Assembly: GCF_032452875.1 (NCBI RefSeq) | Contig: NC_083885.1 | Location: forward strand, 63,472,925-63,536,924 | Direction of reading: 5' to 3' | DNA from: Bos javanicus | Lineage: Eukaryota; Chordata; Mammalia; Artiodactyla; Bovidae | Length of the DNA stretch: 64,000 bases | In this document: piece by piece, positions 21,701 through 32,770 of the stretch | Numbering within the stretch: position 1 is the stretch's first letter | How the letters are laid out: each line of letters begins with the position of its first letter | Notes under the pieces: generated by a model | What the model saw: only the letters and a program-made list of their open reading frames with translations | The model's database searches: none | What the model was told of the DNA's origin: nothing | Made by a program: the position numbers and the translations under genes

Positions 21701-22396
21701 CCCACCTCCACGCCTGGCTCAGCTCCCTGAGCCTGGTCTCACCTGGACATCACGAGGGCCTGGACACTGAGCCCCAGCATCGGTGGTGGGGGGCGCACAG
21801 ATCCGACCCTGCTGGGCTGCTGCGAATGGGCTTCCGGAGATGGGGGAGAGAGACCCCTTCAGTGGAACCTGTGTCTTGTCCCCCAGACAAGGGTCAGAAT
21901 GTGTGGCTCCTCCAGGCCAACTGCCCACCACCGCCCCCCTCCCCCATGGTGAGGTCCACTCTTCACCGGGCAAGTCACAAGGACCAGGGCCGGATGGTGC
22001 TTCAGGGCACCTTTGGGGGGAGGCCGTGCCTGTCCTGTGTGTGGTCAGCTCCCAGGGTGTCCTGGAGTTGGGGTCCATCCAGCACACTCTGACCCCCCAC
22101 GCCCAGAGGAGGTCACCACCAGAGGAGGTCACCATGAAAAGTCTGGGCAGTGATTCGGGGCACAGCTCCGGGAGGTACAGAGGGTGTGACCCCAGCACGA
22201 TGGAGCAGGGGGCTCCGCCTTGTCTGGCCCCAGGCCCCTTTTCTCAGGAATCTCGGGGTGTTGTCCGGGGTTGAGTGAAGGCCGTGCGTGGCCCATGGTT
22301 GGATGCTCAGGATGGAGAGCCGCCAGGCTGAGTGGAACAGACCCTGGGCAGCCCCCACACAGCAACAGTCCTTCTCCTGTCCCCCTACCATCACAG
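21701..22396. other. GC-rich sequence upstream of a LILR-like stem exon
   Basis: Intron-like, with no Ig-domain coding signal. It may be remains of a LILR intron given the exon immediately downstream, but no exon is readable here. A short direct repeat 'agaggaggtcacca' occurs near 22110. Confidence 0.35.
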
Positions 22397-22447
22397 GAGC
22401 CCCTGGAGGCGTCAGCTCCCCCACCACTCAGTGCTGCTCCTCGGCTG
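22397..22447 (+). pseudogene. Isolated LILR-type stem exon
   Basis: A 51-bp segment flanked by AG (22395-22396) and GTAAGT (from 22448). In the phase usual for LILR stem exons it reads APGGVSSPTTQCCSSA, close to the LILRB stem pattern GPSGGPSSPTTGPTSTS, and 51 bp is the usual length. No Ig-domain exon upstream and no transmembrane exon downstream could be found. It is probably a fossil of a deleted LILR gene. Chance resemblance is possible because the exon is short. Confidence 0.5.
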
Positions 22448-24015
22448 GTAAGTAGCTGATCCCCGCCTGGAGGGGTGTCTGGGAGGCGGCCTGTGCTGGG
22501 ATGGGGGCACAGCCCTCTCCCGGGCTTGGCTCAGGGACTGTGAGAGCGCAGCACGGGGCTAGCAGGCACAGGGCACCGGGGTGTCTCTGACACTCATAAG
22601 GACCCTGGGAACAGCACCCACCTGGCTAGATGACCCTGCACCAGACGCCTGATGGCAGTAATGCCAGGACCGCCCATCGTGGGTGGCACTTCCCAGACCT
22701 TCTCAGAGCCTCCGTCCCTTTTCCTATGCAGAAAGGAGGTCACAGGTTCTTGTCCAAAAGGGCAAGGATTGGAAGGGAGGAACCAGCCCAGGGCAGCCAG
22801 ACTGGACCCCAGACTCGGGGGTTTGGCCGAAGCTCTGCACCGCCCCCTTGAGGTCAGGGTCACTGCGGGCCGGGCTCCACGCTGAGAGAGGGACAGGGCC
22901 ACTGGCACACTAGGAGAGGGAAGGGACCGCTGATGGTTATGCCTGGGCAGCCTAGAAGGGAAGTCACTCTTGCAAAAGCCTAAAACGGACGTTGAGAGGG
23001 TTTCCCTGTGGAATCATTCCTTTCTGGAAAGTCATCGAGTCAATTCTGCTGCAGGCAAGAACTAGAGTCCTGAGACCCGCCATCAACTTCTGGGAGTTTC
23101 AGTATCCATGTGGTCCCTCCCACAGTTAACTAGCTCCTTGGAGAGAAGGTGTAGCGCCTGTTTCCAGAGACCCAGCTTTGGTGCTTGGCTGTTTCCAGAG
23201 ACCCAGTTATGTTCTTACAGTTGTTCAGCTGATTTCAGACATGTTCTGTGAATCCTCCACTACCCCCAGAGACGCGTTTTCATTGTCTTCTGAGCTGACT
23301 CTGCAAACTTCCTAGAGTGCGGGTGGTGATCTTGAATCTGGGCTGCACTTATGCAGCTGATAGCTGATACCCAGTTTTCTGGATCACACTTCACCTTGTT
23401 CGTCAGTCAATGTTCTCACAGGTCCAAGAGCGTCAGCCCCACATGTGGCGCTGGGTACACAGGTTCTAGGTCCCAGTCCCTGCTCCACCGTCCCCCAAAA
23501 CTCAGTGAGGGAAACAAGACAAAAACAAGACAATCAGTGTTTTCTGACCCAAGAGTGTGTCTGAGGGGACTTGTGTCTGGGTGAAGGCGCAGAGCTGCCC
23601 CACCTGCATACAGCTCCCATCCCTTCACAAGCACACAGCCATGCATGCACAAATGCACTAATATGTACCCAAACACACCTGCACAGTGTAAAGTGTATAC
23701 ATGCATACATACCCCCTGAATGCACATATACACACAGAGACATATATGCACACACTGTACACACACATACACTCATGCAGACACCCACGTGTGGGCAGGG
23801 TGGGCTGGCCAAGGGAGTTGGTGAGGCCATGACCGCACAGGGAGGGCCTCTCAGGCTTTAGGTCCACCCGGAGGAACCGGCAGGCCCCCATCTCCCACCC
23901 CACCCCAGTTCATTCCCACTGGACGCCATGCATTCCCCAAACACGAGAGGGCCCAGCAGCTGTAGGACACTGTCCTTGACCTGACCTTCACCCCTCACCG
24001 GGCTAATGCCTGTCA
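22448..24015. other. Intergenic DNA with an AC-rich stretch
   Basis: No gene seen. 23620-23795 is an AC/AT-rich simple-sequence tract (CACA, CATGCATACAT units). The segment near 23150-23215 repeats GTTTCCAGAGACCCAG twice. Confidence 0.45.
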
Positions 24016-24019
24016 GATT

Positions 24020-24480
24020 TGGGATTGGAGGCCATTCATCCCTACAAGCATACAACTGCTGTAACAAATTACCACTCACACAGCAGCACCAAACAACGCA
24101 GCGTATTTCCCTACAGTTCAGGAAGGCAGAAGTCTGAGATCAGTTACACGAGGCTGAAATCCGGGGTGGGCAGGGCTGTGTTCCTTCTGGAGGCTCCACG
24201 GGAGGCTCCATTCCTTTACCTTTTGCAGCGTCTGGGGGCCATCTGCACTCCTTGGCTCATGGCCCCTTCCTCCATCTTCAGATCCTCTCTCTGACTAGGA
24301 CTCCTGCTTCTGTGGTCACATCTCATCTCCTCACTCTCTGACCCGCCTGCTTCTCTTATAAGGGCTCTGGTGATTACACTGGGTCCACCTAGAATATCCA
24401 AGGTCATCTCCCCCTCTCAAGAGCCTTAACTCAGTCACACCTGCAAAGACCCCTTTTGCACCTAAGGTAACACAGCAGCT
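24020..24480. repeat. Ancient mammalian LTR-like element
   Basis: Phrases such as ACTGCTGTAACAAATTACCA, CAGTTCAGGAAGGCAGAAGT, GTTCCTTCTGGAGGCTCCAC and CTTATAAGGGCTCTGGTGAT belong to a widespread old mammalian interspersed LTR family, probably ERVL/MaLR-related. I do not give a subfamily name. Confidence 0.55.
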
Positions 24481-24599
24481 GGTTCCTGTCTTCCTGAGTG
24501 GGTGTCCGTCCGCATCACCACCTCCATTCGTGGGCTCCTCTGGGCTTGAATGCCTCACTCTAAATTCTACGCATCTCCTTGTAGGGATGTGTCCTTCTG

Positions 24600-25235
24600 T
24601 TTCCACTAGCTTGTGAAATAATGAATTCTTGAGAATCTATTTCCTGTGTCCTAGAACCTCTGTGTAAGAGGAGGTCGGGTAGGAAGCAGTGGAGACTAGA
24701 AACACCCCCACCGTGTGATCCCAGGTGCCCATAGGGACAGGTGGCCCCTGTGTGACAAGACTGTGGCTGCCCACAGCACCGTGTCCTCCCTTCCTGGGCG
24801 CCCAGCGAGATGGTCTCCCAGCCTCCTTGCAGTTATGTGTGTCCTGGGATGACGTTCACAGTGAGCAGGATGCACGGAGCTGCTTCCAGGCCTGGCCCCA
24901 AACCCTCCCTCACAAGATCCTCACTGTTGGTCATTCTGCTGGTGGATGCGGATGCCCTGGGCGACCTTGGAAGCACACTGAGAGTGGTGCCTGGCTGCCA
25001 GGATGACAGTGGAGTAGAGCTCCCTGTACCTGTTGCATTAGTCCTGTTTCAGGTTTCTGTAAAGTTGATGCTTTAACATGTGTGATACATGTACAGTAAA
25101 AATGAATTGAAAATAGAGTTGGGAAGCCCCGAGGCAGAGCTCTTTCACCATTGCTTTCTGCTGCAGCTTACCTTACATTGCTGGGTAGAAGGATGGTTAC
25201 TTTACAATCCAGCAGAAAACTGATGATTTTTTTCT
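24600..25235. other. Intergenic DNA, no gene seen
   Basis: No conserved frame or recognisable RNA gene was found. Confidence 0.4.
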
Positions 25236-25760
25236 TCTTGTCCAGCAACAGCCACCAATGAGAAGCAGTCACAGCACAATGAAAAATAGGCCAGCCCAGT
25301 CTATGAGAAGCAGTTAAGCCAATGGGAAACAGCCACAGCCCAGCCAATGAGAAACAGGGAATTTCAGCCTGTGAGACACAGAGATTGTCCAGCCAATGAG
25401 ACACATGGAATTTCAGCCTATGCGACACAGAGACTGTCCAGCCAATGAGACACAGCCACAGTCCAGCCAATGAGAAACAGCCACAATCTAGCCAATGAGA
25501 AACAAGGAATTTCAGCCTATGAGACACAGTGACTGCCCAGCCAATGAGACACAGCCACAGTCCAGCCAATGAGAAACAGGGAGTTTCAGCCTATGAGACA
25601 CAGTGACTGTCCAGCCAATGAGACACAGCCACAGTCCAGCCAATGAGAAACAGCCACAGATGAGCTAATAAGAAACAGCCATTACAGCCCAGCCAATGAA
25701 AAAGAGGGAAATTCCAGCCAATGAGACATGGTGAATGTCCCACCATTGAGAAACATCCAC
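25236..25760. repeat. CCAAT minisatellite, left block (25-bp units)
   Basis: Tandem, diverged copies of a 25-bp unit of the form CCAATGAGACACAGCCACAG + TCCAG, with variants containing GGAATTTCAGCCTATGAGAC. I count about 13 CCAAT pentamers. Open frames on the minus strand with repeated 'SHWLDCGCFSL' phrases are a by-product of the repeat. Confidence 0.9.
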
Positions 25761-26623
25761 AGTTCAGTTGCTCAGTGTAGCCGACTCTTTGCGACCCCAT
25801 GGACCACAGCACGCCAGGCCTCCCAGTCTATCACCAACTCTCAGAGCTTGCTCAAAACTCATGTCCATCCAGTCGGTGATGCCATCCAACCATCTCATCC
25901 TCTGTTGTCACCTTCTCCCGCCTTCAATCTTTCCCAGCAACAGGGTCTTTTCAAATGAGTCAGTTCTTCACAGCAGTTGGCCAAAGTATTGGAGTTTCAG
26001 CTTCAGCATCAGTCCTTTCAATGAACATTAAGGACTGATTTCCTTGAGGATGGACTGGTTGGATCTCCTTGCAGTCCAGGGGACTCTCAAGAGTCTTCTC
26101 CAACACCACAGTTCAAAAGCATCAATTCTTCAGCACTCAGCTTTCTTTATAGTCTCACATCTATACATGACTACTGGAAAAGCCATAGCTTTGACCAGAC
26201 AGACCTTTGTTAGCAAAATAATGTCTCTGCTTTTTGATATGCTGTCTAGCTTAGTCATAACTTTTCTTCCAAGGAGCAAGCATCTTTTAATTTCATGGCT
26301 GCAGTCACCATCTACAGTGATTTTGGAGCCCCCAAAATAAAGTTTCTCACTGTTTCCATTGTTTCCCCATCTATTTATCATGACATGATGGGACTAGACG
26401 CCATGATCTTGGTTTTTTCAATGTTGTTTTAAGCCATTTTTTTTTTCACTCTCCACTTTCACCAAGAGGCTCTTTAGTTCTGCCATAAGGGTGGTGTCAT
26501 CTGCATATCTGAGGTTATTGATATTTCTCCCAGCAATCTTGATTCCAGCTTGTGCTTCATCTGCATATAAGTTAAATAAGCAGGGTCACAATATACAGAC
26601 TTGAAGTACTCCTTTCCCAATTT
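25761..26623 (-). mobile_element. BovB LINE 3' end, inserted in the CCAAT array
   Basis: Begins AGTTCAGTTGCTCAGTGTAG, the reversed 3' end, and ends in reversed RT-region sequence (CTTCATCTGCATATAAGTTA, GTACTCCTTTCCCAATTT). CCAAT repeat units resume at once on the right (AGAAACAGCCACAGCCCAG), which shows an insertion within a pre-existing array. Confidence 0.94.
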
Positions 26624-27175
26624 AGAAACAGCCACAGCCCAGGCAGTAAGAAACAGTGAAAATTCAGCTAGTAAGAAATAGCCACAGATGAGCCAATCAG
26701 AAGCAGCAAAATCTTAGCCAATGAGAAACAGCACAGGCCACCCAATGAGATACAGCCACAGATGAGCCAATCAGAAACAGCAAAATTTTAGCCAGTGAGA
26801 AACAGCCACAGTCCAGCCAATGAAATACAGCCATAGATGAGCCAATCAGAAACAGCAAGATTTTAGCCAGTGAGAAACAGCCACAGTCCAGCCAATGAAA
26901 TACAGCCACAGATGAGCCGATCAGAAACAGCAAAATTTTAGCCAGTGAGAAACAGCCACAGTCCAGCCAATGAAATACAGCCACAGATGAGCCGATCAGA
27001 AACAGCAAAATTTTAGCCAGTGAGAAACAGCCACAGTCCAGCCAATGAGATACAGCCACAGACCAGCCAGTCAGAAACAGCCACAGCTGAGCCAATCAGC
27101 AACACTGAAATTTTAACCAATCAGCAACAGCCACAGCCCAGCCATGAGAAACATCCACATTCCAGCCAATGAGAA
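26624..27175. repeat. CCAAT minisatellite, right block with 75-bp higher-order period
   Basis: The variant monomer starting TGAAATACAG or TGAGATACAG recurs at 26821, 26896, 26971 and 27046, exactly 75 bases apart (three 25-bp monomers). Because 75 is divisible by three, a 132-codon minus-strand frame stays open; I regard it as spurious. About 12 further CCAAT pentamers lie here, several as CCAATCAG. Confidence 0.92.
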
Positions 27176-27400
27176 ATCATCCCATCTGCACAGCTTGCTT
27201 TTCTCTAACAGATTTGCATTTAAAGCACATCCCTTCAAGCATCCTCATTTTTCTGTATAAAGTAACATTCCTCTCCATTGCTCTCTGGACTTGACGCTGG
27301 TTTGCCACAGTTTGAATGTCCTGAATTGCAATTCCTCGGCCATTCCTAAATAAACTCATTTTGCCTGCAAAATAACTGGACCTTTAATTTTAGGGTTCAA
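27176..27400 (+). repeat. LTR-like segment following the CCAAT array
   Basis: Directly after the array come a TATAAAG box (27256-27262) and AATAAA (27349-27354), in the order and spacing of an LTR U3-R-U5. The CCAAT array would then be a U3 tandem repeat. No primer-binding site or internal retroviral coding sequence was seen, so this is inference. Confidence 0.4.
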
Positions 27401-27542
27401 ACTGGACACACCTTTTCCTGGATGAGCCAATAATATGTCTGAGTCACTTGCTCTGGCCTCCTGCCTCCCTCTTCCTCCCCCGCCCCCTACCCCCTACCCG
27501 CTTCTTAGCAGGAATCCTCTTCCTGGTGCTCTTATCAAACTG

Positions 27543-27742
27543 TTGTCGTTTAGTTGCAAAGTCGTGTTAGACTCTTTTGCAGCTCCATGGGCTGTAGCCC
27601 ACCAGGTTCCTCTGTCCATGGGATTTCCCCGGCAGAAATACTGGAGTGACTTGACATTGCCTTCTCAAGGGGACCTTGCCAGCCGAAGAATTGAACCCGA
27701 GTCTCCTGCATTGGCAGAGATTCTTTACCACTAAGCCAAGCA
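27543..27742 (-). repeat. Bov-tA-type SINE, inverted
   Basis: GTTGTCGTTTAGTTGCAAAG through GATTCTTTACCACTAAGCCA, the reversed BovA body and tRNA-like head. Confidence 0.9.
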
Positions 27743-27759
27743 ATTATCCAACACAAACC

Positions 27760-28134
27760 AGTCGATTCAGAGTCTACACCCCCATCACCTCTTTTACGGG
27801 TCTCCACAGTCTGGGCCACTATCCACCTGCCCTTGACACTCCGGGGCCAGGTACAGGCCAACAAGGGACACCTTCTCCACCCCACAACCCGCTGAGATCA
27901 TTAAACCAGCCAATCCCAAGCTGCTTACCTTTTTTTGTCCATTATTTCTTGTGGCAACCACAATAAAGGCTCTTGCCCACATTCCCCTCTCACTCCATCT
28001 TCTTTCTGTCTCTGGAGCTTCGTCTTGTGACCCTGGTGGGTGGCATCCATGCTCCCCCCTCCTGGGAACTGTGAGTTGCAAAATATCTTTTCAACAGCGA
28101 GGCGTCTCCTGATGGCTCCCTCACTATCCTTCAC
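27760..28134 (+). repeat. LTR-like element with AATAAA
   Basis: CCAATCCC (about 27910), AATAAA (27962-27967) followed by GGCTCTTGCCCACATTCCCC, and a right end CCCTCACTATCCTTCACA resemble a solo gammaretrovirus-like LTR. The left end is unclear because a SINE abuts it. Confidence 0.45.
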
Positions 28135-28139
28135 ATTTT

Positions 28140-28920
28140 AAAAATACACAGCATTTTAAATCACCACCGTGCTGAGCTGGAATCAGCTTCACCTGTTTAC
28201 TGGGGGAGGAACTAACTCCTATCAAGAGGCCTTAGACTTTGGGGGTCTATTGGCTGTAATAATTACACAGCTGAAACACACATTCCGACAGTGAGAATGG
28301 GTAAGGGGTGACCCGGCCTTGGGTGTGCAGAAAGCAGACCCCCGTCTCTGCCTGAGTCAGAGCTTCGTCTTCCGTTCCCCGTGCACGATGTCAGCCCGCC
28401 CAGCGCTCTCTGAATTCCACACCTGGGAGACCTCATACCTTTCTCCCTGACCCCTACCCCCACCCACACCACCATCACAGACACCTGGATGGACCTCACG
28501 TCTGTGTTACAGGAACAGATCCCCTCCTTCCTCTCCAGGGTCTCTGTATTCTTTCTTAATGTCACTTCCCACAGATTCAGGTCCAGCCACAATTGCCCAC
28601 TTGATCACTTCACATCACTGCTGAAGTTACAGGGCTTCTAAATGAGGCCACTCCACGCTGTCTCAACAAAGAAACACTTGGGGTCCGCACGACCACGGCC
28701 CCGGAGTGCCACCAAGGATGCAGGGTCACTAGGAACCCCTCGCCAGGAGAATTCCGATCCCACGCGTGGTCACTGTCCTGCTTACTGTGCAGTCAGACCT
28801 GCGGTTCCCACTCAGTGCAAATGGGAACGTTACCCCCAAATCCCGCTAGAGCACAGCAGAGTTCAGTTCCCAATTTGTGTGTCTTTTATTATTTTTAATA
28901 GAAACATAAATAATCCATCC
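28140..28920. other. Intergenic DNA, no gene seen
   Basis: No conserved frame was identified. Confidence 0.4.
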
Positions 28921-28921
28921 T

Positions 28922-29091
28922 ACCAATGCAGGAGGCTCAAGAGACTCCCGTTGGATCCCTGGGCGGGAAAGATCCCCTGGAGGAGAGCATGGCAACCCAC
29001 TCCGGAATTCTTGCCTGGAAAACTCCATGGAAAGAGGAGCTTGGAGGATACTGTCCATGGGGTCGCAGAGTCAGACATGAATGAGCAGACA
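28922..29091 (+). repeat. Bov-tA-type SINE, 5'-truncated
   Basis: CCGTTGGATCCCTGGGCGGG, then GGCAACCCACTCCGGAATTC, ending GGGTCGCAGAGTCAGACATG. Confidence 0.88.
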
Positions 29092-29229
29092 CAAGAAACC
29101 AGCATGCCTGTTGCAGATCTGGTATTTTTAAGTGTTCTTATACATCTGAAGCATATTTTAATAATTCATCCTAGATTCAGCCAGCTCCTACAATGACTAT
29201 TTTAGTTCTGTGCAAACATTTGCACATTT

Positions 29230-29345
29230 AAGCCTGGTAGGAACCCTCCATAGAATGTCCTACTCTCTTCTCCCATTTTCTGCAAGAACCGAGGGACTGA
29301 AACATTAGATAACTTGCCCAAGGTCGGCCAGCTCTGAGTGACGGG
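29230..29345 (-). repeat. MIR SINE remnant, inverted
   Basis: ACCGAGGGACTGAAACATTA and ACTTGCCCAAGGTCGGCCAG are reversed MIR core. Confidence 0.5.
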
Positions 29346-30134
29346 GCCACAGACCTACGTGAACACCTGACACCCTGCCCTGACCTCAGGGCAGGCTGTA
29401 TCTCGACAGCCAGGAGGTTTCTGTCCTGGCTCAGAGGAGGGTGCCCAGCCCCCAGCTCATTATTAGTACTGATCTTTCATTTCTTATTCACACTCGTGGT
29501 TAGTTCCTGCAGAGACCTTCGTCCTAACTCGGTGGTCTTCACCTTCGTTTCCTCCGGTTCCATTCTTGTGCTGTTTCCCTGTTTCACTCTCTCTCTGCCT
29601 CTCTCTGTGTTCCTCTCTGTCTCTGTCTGTTATTTTCCCACCATTACCGTATTATTCAGGACTCTCCAGGACGGACAGGTCATCACACAGTTGTATGGGG
29701 ATTTCTGAGAGGAGGCCACCGTGGGAACAGACTCTCAGGGTTCAGGAGGTGGAGAGACCGTCCCAGGACCTGCTGCAGACCCAGGAGAGTGGCTGACAGC
29801 GTCAGTGTGGGTGTATGACAGCGTCAGCGTGGGTGTGTGACAGCGGCAGTGAGCGTGTGTGACAGTCAGTGTGGGTGTGAAGGCCAAGACCAGGAGAACG
29901 GCAGTGTCAGGCCCAGCCTGGGGCTGGGGAGTCAGGAACCAGGGGCTCTGAGTCTGAGGACTGGAGATGCTGGACGTCCCAGCGCAAGAAGAGGCAGGGA
30001 ATTCACCCCCTGGCCCTTCTTGGTCTGTGGGGGCCCCGGGGCATGGGGTGGAGCTGCCCACATTGTGAGGGTGGACCCCTTCTCTCAGCCACTAAACCCA
30101 GCTCATCTCTTCCAGAGTCTCCTTCGCAGACATG
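29346..30134. other. Intergenic DNA with a short GTGTGACAGCGTCAGTGTGG-type minisatellite
   Basis: No gene seen. 29795-29880 holds about four diverged copies of a roughly 25-bp unit containing GTGACAGCGTCAGTG. Confidence 0.5.
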
Positions 30135-30243
30135 CCTAATGCACTCCAGTACTCTTGCCTGGAAAATCCCACGGACGGAGGAGCTTGATAGGCTGCAGTC
30201 CGTGGGGTCACTACGAGTTGCACACGACTGAGAGACTTCACTT
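30135..30243 (+). repeat. BovA monomer fragment
   Basis: GCACTCCAGTACTCTTGCCT through TTGCACACGACTGAGAGACT, lacking the tRNA-like head. Confidence 0.88.
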
Positions 30244-30394
30244 CAAGGCTCCTTAGCCCAGGCAGGTTGACACATAAATTAACGATCACAGTTAGAATGG
30301 TGCATTTCCCCTAAAACCTGGCCTGACCCTGACCCCAGGCAGACAGACGGACAGATGGGGGCTTAGCAGAGGGAAGTGTGGAGGGCTGGTGTTC

Positions 30395-31030
30395 CTGGAG
30401 ATGTTCCTGAATATTCTATGCTTATGGATTGGAAAATTAATATTGTTGAAATGACTATATTACCCAAGGCAATCTGCAGATTCAATGCAATCCCTATTGA
30501 AATACCAATGGGATTTTTCACAAATGAGATGAACAATTCTAACATTTCTATGGAAACACAAAAGACCCCTAATGGCAAAAAAAAAAAAAAAAATCCCAAT
30601 AACTGAGAAAGAAGAATAATGCTGGGGGGATTATACGCTCTGATTTCAAACTATACTACAAAGCTACAGTGATTGGATCAGTGTGGTAGTGGCACAAAAA
30701 CATCCCTCAGCACAAATCACCGCGGTGGTGCATGACAATGTGCGCTGTTGGGGGAATGTAAACTGGGGCAGCCACTGCGGGAAACAGCACGGAGGTTCCG
30801 CAAACTATTAAAAATAGAGCTGCCACGTGATCCAGTCAAGGCCCATTCTGGTATTTAGCCAAAGAAAACAAAAACACCAATTCACAAGGTTATATGCATG
30901 GCGATACTCGATGCACCATTATTTCCAACAGTCAGGATATGAAACAGCTAACTTAGCACTCAGCAGGCGAATGGACACAGGAGATGTGGTGTGTGTCTGA
31001 GTCTCTTGCATGCGTTTTCTACCTATGTAG
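30395..31030 (+). mobile_element. L1 LINE fragment (ORF2 3' region)
   Basis: TTACCCAAGGCAATCTGCAG, TTTCTATGGAAACACAAAAG and GAGCTGCCACGTGATCCAGT are diverged L1 ORF2-end phrases. Frames are broken and a poly(A) run interrupts the sequence near 30580. Confidence 0.8.
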
Positions 31031-31049
31031 TCCTTGTTTTCTATGACTT

Positions 31050-31234
31050 GCATTTCTCTGGTGGCTCGGCTGGTAGAGAACCAGCCTGGAATGTGGGAGA
31101 CCTGGTTTGATCCCAGGATTGGGAAGATTCCCTGGAGAAGGGAACAGCTACCCACTTCAGCATTCTGGCCTGGAGAATTCCATGGACTGTATAGTCCATG
31201 GGGTCGCAGTCGCACACGACTGAGTGACTAAGCA
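31050..31234 (+). repeat. Bov-tA-type SINE inserted in L1
   Basis: TTCTCTGGTGGCTCGGCTGG head and the end CGCACACGACTGAGTGACTA; L1 sequence lies on both sides. Confidence 0.9.
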
Positions 31235-31235
31235 C

Positions 31236-31765
31236 AGACTCCTGTCAACTTCATGTTATTCCATCAGGAGGAGCACAGACAGGTTCTCTCACCTTTTCTA
31301 TGACTGAGTAATAATCTTTTACACGTGTGTGTGTGTGTGTGTGTGTATCTTGGCATTTGTAACAACATTTGTGGACCTAGAGGGCATTGTGCTAAGTGAA
31401 ATAAGTCAGATAGAGAAAAACAAATTACTGTATGATCTCATATATGCAATCTAGAATACAAAACAAAGAAAACAGTCTGAGAGAGACTCATAGAAACAGA
31501 GCGAATGGGTGGTTGCAGGAAGGAAGGGGGACTGGAGGGGCAAAACAATGAAGGGGACAAACGTCCAGTTATAAATAAGTCACAAGCATGTAACTACAGC
31601 CTGAGGAATATGGTCAGTAACATTGTAATAAATCTGTGTGGGGGATGGATGGTTACCAGACTTACTGTGGTCATCATTTCAGAACATATGCAAATGTAGA
31701 ATCCTTATGAGGTGGACCCGAAACTAACATAACATTGCACATCAGATATATTTCAATAAGATAAG
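31236..31765 (+). mobile_element. L1 LINE 3' end with (TG)n
   Basis: A TG dinucleotide run lies at 31323-31347, then TGCTAAGTGAAATAAGTCAG, TATGATCTCATATATGCAAT and the end ACATCAGATATATTTCAATA, typical of old L1 3' regions. Confidence 0.8.
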
Positions 31766-31775
31766 AGAAATGAGG

Positions 31776-31884
31776 AGACTTCCTGGTGATCCAGTGGTTA
31801 CAGCTCTGCACTTCCACTTCCAGGGGGAGAGCTTTGGCTCTCTGGTTGGAGAACTAAGATCCCCACATGCCGTGTGGCCAAGAA
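31776..31884 (+). repeat. CHR-type SINE
   Basis: GAGACTTCCTGGTGATCCAG head and the end GATCCCCACATGCCGTGTGG. Confidence 0.82.
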
Positions 31885-31959
31885 TAAGCGAACCTCCACT
31901 AAAATAGGAATATTCACAATAAACACATCTGACAAAAAAAGTCACGTGCCTAATAAGAA

Positions 31960-32770
31960 TGAGAAAGTATCCCGTTATTTAGTAAAAAAAAAATAATAAT
32001 AAAGTTAGTTAGCCCCAATTTTTAAATGAGAAGATGATTCAAATAGACATTTCACAAAAATAAAATTAATATCCAAATGGCCAAGGACAGATGGAAAATT
32101 TCACAAGTTCATCAGTTACCAGAGACATGCAAAGTAAAACCACAAAGGTACCACCACCCCTCACAGAGGGGCAAAAATAAGAAGGTGGGAAAGCAGAGGG
32201 GCGGGTTAAGGATGTGGGGCAACCAGAATGCTCAGAGTGTGAACTGATGCCATCACTTGGAAACATATTCATAAGTACCTACTGGAACTGAATAAACGCA
32301 CAGCACAACACACGGCAATTACACCCCGAGGTTTATTCCAACAGAAACACACATATACGCTCGTCGCTGGACATGAATTAAGACATTCAAAGCAACACTT
32401 TCCATCCTAATGTAAACTGGAAGCTAAGCAAATGCCTCTTTACACTGGGGGGGATGTACGCATGGTGGTGATTCACACAGTAAAATACTCCACAGCACCC
32501 AGAGTGTTAGACAAATCTTAAAATATTCGGTTGAGCAGAGGAAGCCACACACACACACACACACACACAAAGAGGCTGCAGAGAATATTCACCCTTAGAT
32601 AAAGAACCAAAACCTGCAATTTTAACCCATGCTGTTGAAGTCAGCAAAGTCATTACCTTTGGAGTTAAGTTACTGGAAAACGTGAGCGCTCAATGTGTGA
32701 AAATTCACCAAACTGTGCATTCAACATGTGCAATTTTTTGTGTATTATACTTCAATAAAAGTCAACACAC
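31960..32770 (+). mobile_element. L1 LINE fragment
   Basis: AAATAGACATTTCACAAAAA, AGAGACATGCAAAGTAAAAC and TGTATTATACTTCAATAAAA are L1 ORF2-end and 3' phrases. An (AC)n run lies at about 32549-32569. Confidence 0.75.

Noticed and set aside
25236..27175. CRISPR-like appearance of regularly spaced repeats
   Set aside because: Units are directly tandem with no unique spacers, in a mammalian genome; this is a minisatellite.
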